Shown here: positions 4,500 through 6,517 of the stretch, piece by piece | How the letters are laid out: each line of letters starts with the position of its first letter | Position numbering within the stretch: position 1 is the stretch's first letter | Assembly: GCA_008933495.1 (NCBI GenBank) | Contig: WBUW01000179.1 | Location: 1 to 6,517, forward strand | Source of the DNA: Pseudorhodoplanes sp. | GTDB lineage: Bacteria; Pseudomonadota; Alphaproteobacteria; Rhizobiales; Xanthobacteraceae | Reading direction: 5' to 3' | Length of the DNA: 6,517 bases | The notes under the pieces: model-generated | What the model was told of the DNA's origin: nothing | Database searches by the model: none | Seen by the model: the letters and a program-made list of their open reading frames with translations, nothing else | Position numbers and translations under genes: made by a program

Positions 4500-6517
4500 T
4501 CATACATCCAGCAATTGCTCGCTCGCGAACTGCGCGCGCTCGGAGATGAAGGCAAAGCGCGCCTCGGGCTTGGTGCCCATGAGCTGATCGACCGATTTCG
4601 CGGTCTTCGATTTCTCGCGGTCGGCCAGCACCACCTTGAGCAGCGTGCGTTTCCTGGGGTCCATGGTCGTCTCTTTCAGTTGCGCGGCCATCATTTCGCC
4701 CAGGCCCTTGAAGCGGCCGACATCGACCTTGGCGTTGGCGTGGAATTCCTTCTTCAGCAGCACGTCCTTGTGCTTGTCGTCGCGCGCATAGATCGTCTTG
4801 CCGCCATGGGTGAGGCGGTAGAGCGGGGGCACGGCGAGATAGAGGTGGCCGTCCTCGATCAGCTTGGGCATCTGCCGGTAGAAGAAGGTGATCAGCAGCG
4901 AAGCGATGTGGGCGCCGTCGACGTCGGCGTCGGTCATCACGATCACCTTCCCGTAGCGCAGGTCATGCGCGCGGTAATGCGTGCCGGTGCCGCAGCCGAG
5001 CGCCTGGATCAGGTCGGCGAGCTGCTGGTTCTGCGCAAGCTTGTCGCGGCCGGCGCTGGCGACATTGAGAATCTTGCCGCGCAGCGGCAGGATCGCCTGC
5101 GAGGCGCGGTCGCGCGCCTGCTTGGCCGAGCCGCCGGCGGAGTCGCCCTCGACGATGAACAATTCGGAACCCTGCGCGGCGGTGTTGGTGCAATCGGCGA
5201 GCTTGCCGGGCAGCCGCAGCTTGCGCACCGCGCTCTTGCGCGCGATGTCCTTCTCCTGGCGGCGACGCAGGCGCTCCTCGGCGCGCTCGGTCACGAATTC
5301 GAGCAGCTTGTTGGCCTGCAGCGGATTGCCGGCGAGCCAGTGGTCGAAGGGGTCGCGCACCGCCTGCTCGACGATGCGCGCGGCTTCGGCGGTGGCGAGG
5401 CGGTCTTTGGTCTGGCCCTGGAATTCCGGCTCGCGGATGAACACCGAGATCATCGCGCAGGCGCAGCCCATCAGGTCGTCGCTGGTGATGGCGGCGGCGC
5501 GTTTCTCCTGGCCGACGCGCGCGGCATGGTCGCGCAGGCCCTTGAACAGGGCCGCGCGCAGGCCGCTCTCGTGCGTGCCGCCGTCGGCGGTCGGGATGGT
5601 GTTGCAATAGGAGGAGATGAAGGGATCGGCATCGGCGACGAACGCCACTGCCCATTCGGCCGAGCCGTGGCCGCCTTTCTTCTCCGCGCGGCCGAAGAAA
5701 ATGTCGGGATGCACGAGCGTCGTCTTCTCCAGGCCCGACGCGAGATAGTCCTTCAGCCCGCCGGGGAAGTGCAGCGTGGCGGCGGCCGGCACGTCGGTGC
5801 CCTTGATCAGTTCCTTCGGGCACGACCAGCGGATTTCGACGCCGCCGAACAGATAGGCCTTGGCGCGCGTCATGCGGAACAGGCGCGCCGGGTCCCAGCG
5901 CACGCCGTCGCCGAAAATCTGCGGGTCGGGCTTGAAGCGCACCGTGGTGCCGCGCCGGTTGGGCGCGCGGCCGATCTTCTCGACGCCGCTCTTCGGCTTG
6001 CCGCGCGCATAGCTCTGACGATAGAGCTGGCCGCCGCGCGCCACCTCGACGTCGAGCTTCTCCGACAGCGCATTGACCACCGAGACGCCGACCCCGTGCA
6101 GGCCGCCCGAGGTCTCGTAGACCTTGGAGTCGAACTTGCCGCCGGCGTGCAGCGTGCACATGATCACTTCGAGCGCGGACTTTTTCGGAAATTTCGGATG
6201 CGGATCGACCGGGATGCCGCGGCCATTGTCGGTGACGGTGAGAAAGCCGTCGGTGCCGAGCGTGACCTCGATGAAGGTGGCGTGGCCGGCGAGCGCCTCG
6301 TCCATCGCATTGTCGATGGCTTCGGCGAACAGGTGATGCAGCGCCTTCTCGTCGGTGCCGCCGATATACATGCCGGGCCGGCGGCGCACCGGCTCCAGCC
6401 CCTCCAGCACCTCGATGTCGTGGGCGGTATAGCCGCCGCTCTCGCGCGCCCGGCCGCGCGCCGGCGGGGCTGATTTGCGGCGCGGGCGCTCCTCAAGCGC
6501 CGAGAACAGATCGCGCG
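4500..6517 (-). CDS. parE: DNA topoisomerase IV subunit B (5' end outside window)
   Basis: The visible 671 residues run from the right edge to the stop at 4500. The GTG at 6410 is internal: the frame continues upstream as RDLFSALEERPRR, a low-complexity linker and YTAHDIEVLEGLEPV, so only a few N-terminal residues are missing. ParE is the ATPase half of topoisomerase IV, which separates linked daughter chromosomes together with ParC. Counting from that GTG: catalytic Glu30 and Asn34 in FAEAIDNAMDEA, DNGRGIP (61-67), the ATP lid GGLHGVGVS (102-110), the QTK loop (333-335), TOPRIM EGDSAGGS (421-428) and TDADVDGAH (493-501), and RFKGLGEMM (566-574). ParE rather than GyrB is called from the length near 680 residues, the lack of the GyrB-specific tail insertion, and the ending LMGTKPEARFAFISERA. 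At the position of GyrB Lys447 it has Arg444, by recalled alignment. Confidence 0.95.
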   Translation of the reverse strand, partial: RDLFSALEERPRRKSAPPARGRARESGGYTAHDIEVLEGLEPVRRRPGMYIGGTDEKALHHLFAEAIDNAMDEALAGHATFIEVTLGTDGFLTVTDNGRGIPVDPHPKFPKKSALEVIMCTLHAGGKFDSKVYETSGGLHGVGVSVVNALSEKLDVEVARGGQLYRQSYARGKPKSGVEKIGRAPNRRGTTVRFKPDPQIFGDGVRWDPARLFRMTRAKAYLFGGVEIRWSCPKELIKGTDVPAAATLHFPGGLKDYLASGLEKTTLVHPDIFFGRAEKKGGHGSAEWAVAFVADADPFISSYCNTIPTADGGTHESGLRAALFKGLRDHAARVGQEKRAAAITSDDLMGCACAMISVFIREPEFQGQTKDRLATAEAARIVEQAVRDPFDHWLAGNPLQANKLLEFVTERAEERLRRRQEKDIARKSAVRKLRLPGKLADCTNTAAQGSELFIVEGDSAGGSAKQARDRASQAILPLRGKILNVASAGRDKLAQNQQLADLIQALGCGTGTHYRAHDLRYGKVIVMTDADVDGAHIASLLITFFYRQMPKLIEDGHLYLAVPPLYRLTHGGKTIYARDDKHKDVLLKKEFHANAKVDVGRFKGLGEMMAAQLKETTMDPRKRTLLKVVLADREKSKTAKSVDQLMGTKPEARFAFISERAQFASEQLLDV

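Noticed and set aside
4455..6473. A 672-codon open frame on the plus strand, antisense to parE
   Set aside because: It lies almost entirely opposite parE, whose motifs are unmistakable. Its translation is His/Arg/Gly/Ala-rich without a recognisable domain, as expected opposite a GC-rich gene with few stops.
4500..6517. GyrB instead of ParE
   Set aside because: The protein ends soon after the RFKGLGEMM region, without the long GyrB C-terminal part, and its tail and Arg at the GyrB Lys447 position fit alphaproteobacterial ParE.
1..6517. CRISPR arrays, tRNA, rRNA or riboswitches
   Set aside because: No regularly spaced repeats, tRNA-like cloverleaf or rRNA stretch was noticed, and no leader long enough for a riboswitch precedes any gene whose start is visible.

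Overview
The window is 6517 bases of GC-rich, densely coding DNA. The gene content and protein styles suggest an alphaproteobacterium of the order Rhizobiales/Hyphomicrobiales (Bradyrhizobium or Xanthobacteraceae-like). Three things support this: a ParE of the alphaproteobacterial type, a PobA with a Rhizobiales-like N-terminal helix, and a GCTCCTCAGGATGA-type intergenic palindrome that I recall as common in that group. The genus assignment is inference. Most of the window is ordinary core or catabolic metabolism; the accessory part is the roughly 0.7 kb between positions 3742 and 4430.

Layout, left to right. Positions 1-2379 (+ strand) hold a tight operon: the 3' part of a cystathionine beta-synthase with a C-terminal CBS-domain pair, a cystathionine gamma-lyase/synthase-family PLP enzyme (4-base ATGA overlap), and a small membrane methyltransferase of the isoprenylcysteine/phospholipid methyltransferase superfamily (no gap). 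The first two together form the reverse transsulfuration route homocysteine -> cystathionine -> cysteine. After a 109-base gap with a possible promoter comes pobA (2489-3655, +), encoding 4-hydroxybenzoate 3-monooxygenase, which makes protocatechuate. It has every active-site residue I could align but a changed coenzyme-recognition helix.

The pobA stop is followed at once by a long imperfect palindrome (3659-3714) in the convergent gap. On the minus strand, reading from right to left, lie the 3' end of parE (topoisomerase IV subunit B, 5' end off the right edge), a 70-base gap with an AT-rich imperfect palindrome, and a toxin-antitoxin-like cassette. The cassette is a 65-residue antitoxin-like protein, an 84-residue RelE/ParE-like toxin overlapping it by ATGA, and, directly abutting the toxin stop, a HicB-like antitoxin reading frame that appears broken by a single-base frameshift.

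The most unusual item is this cassette: a RelE-like pair carrying a decayed hicB in its third position, with no hicA visible. I see no CRISPR array, tRNA, rRNA, insertion sequence or clear new multi-gene system.
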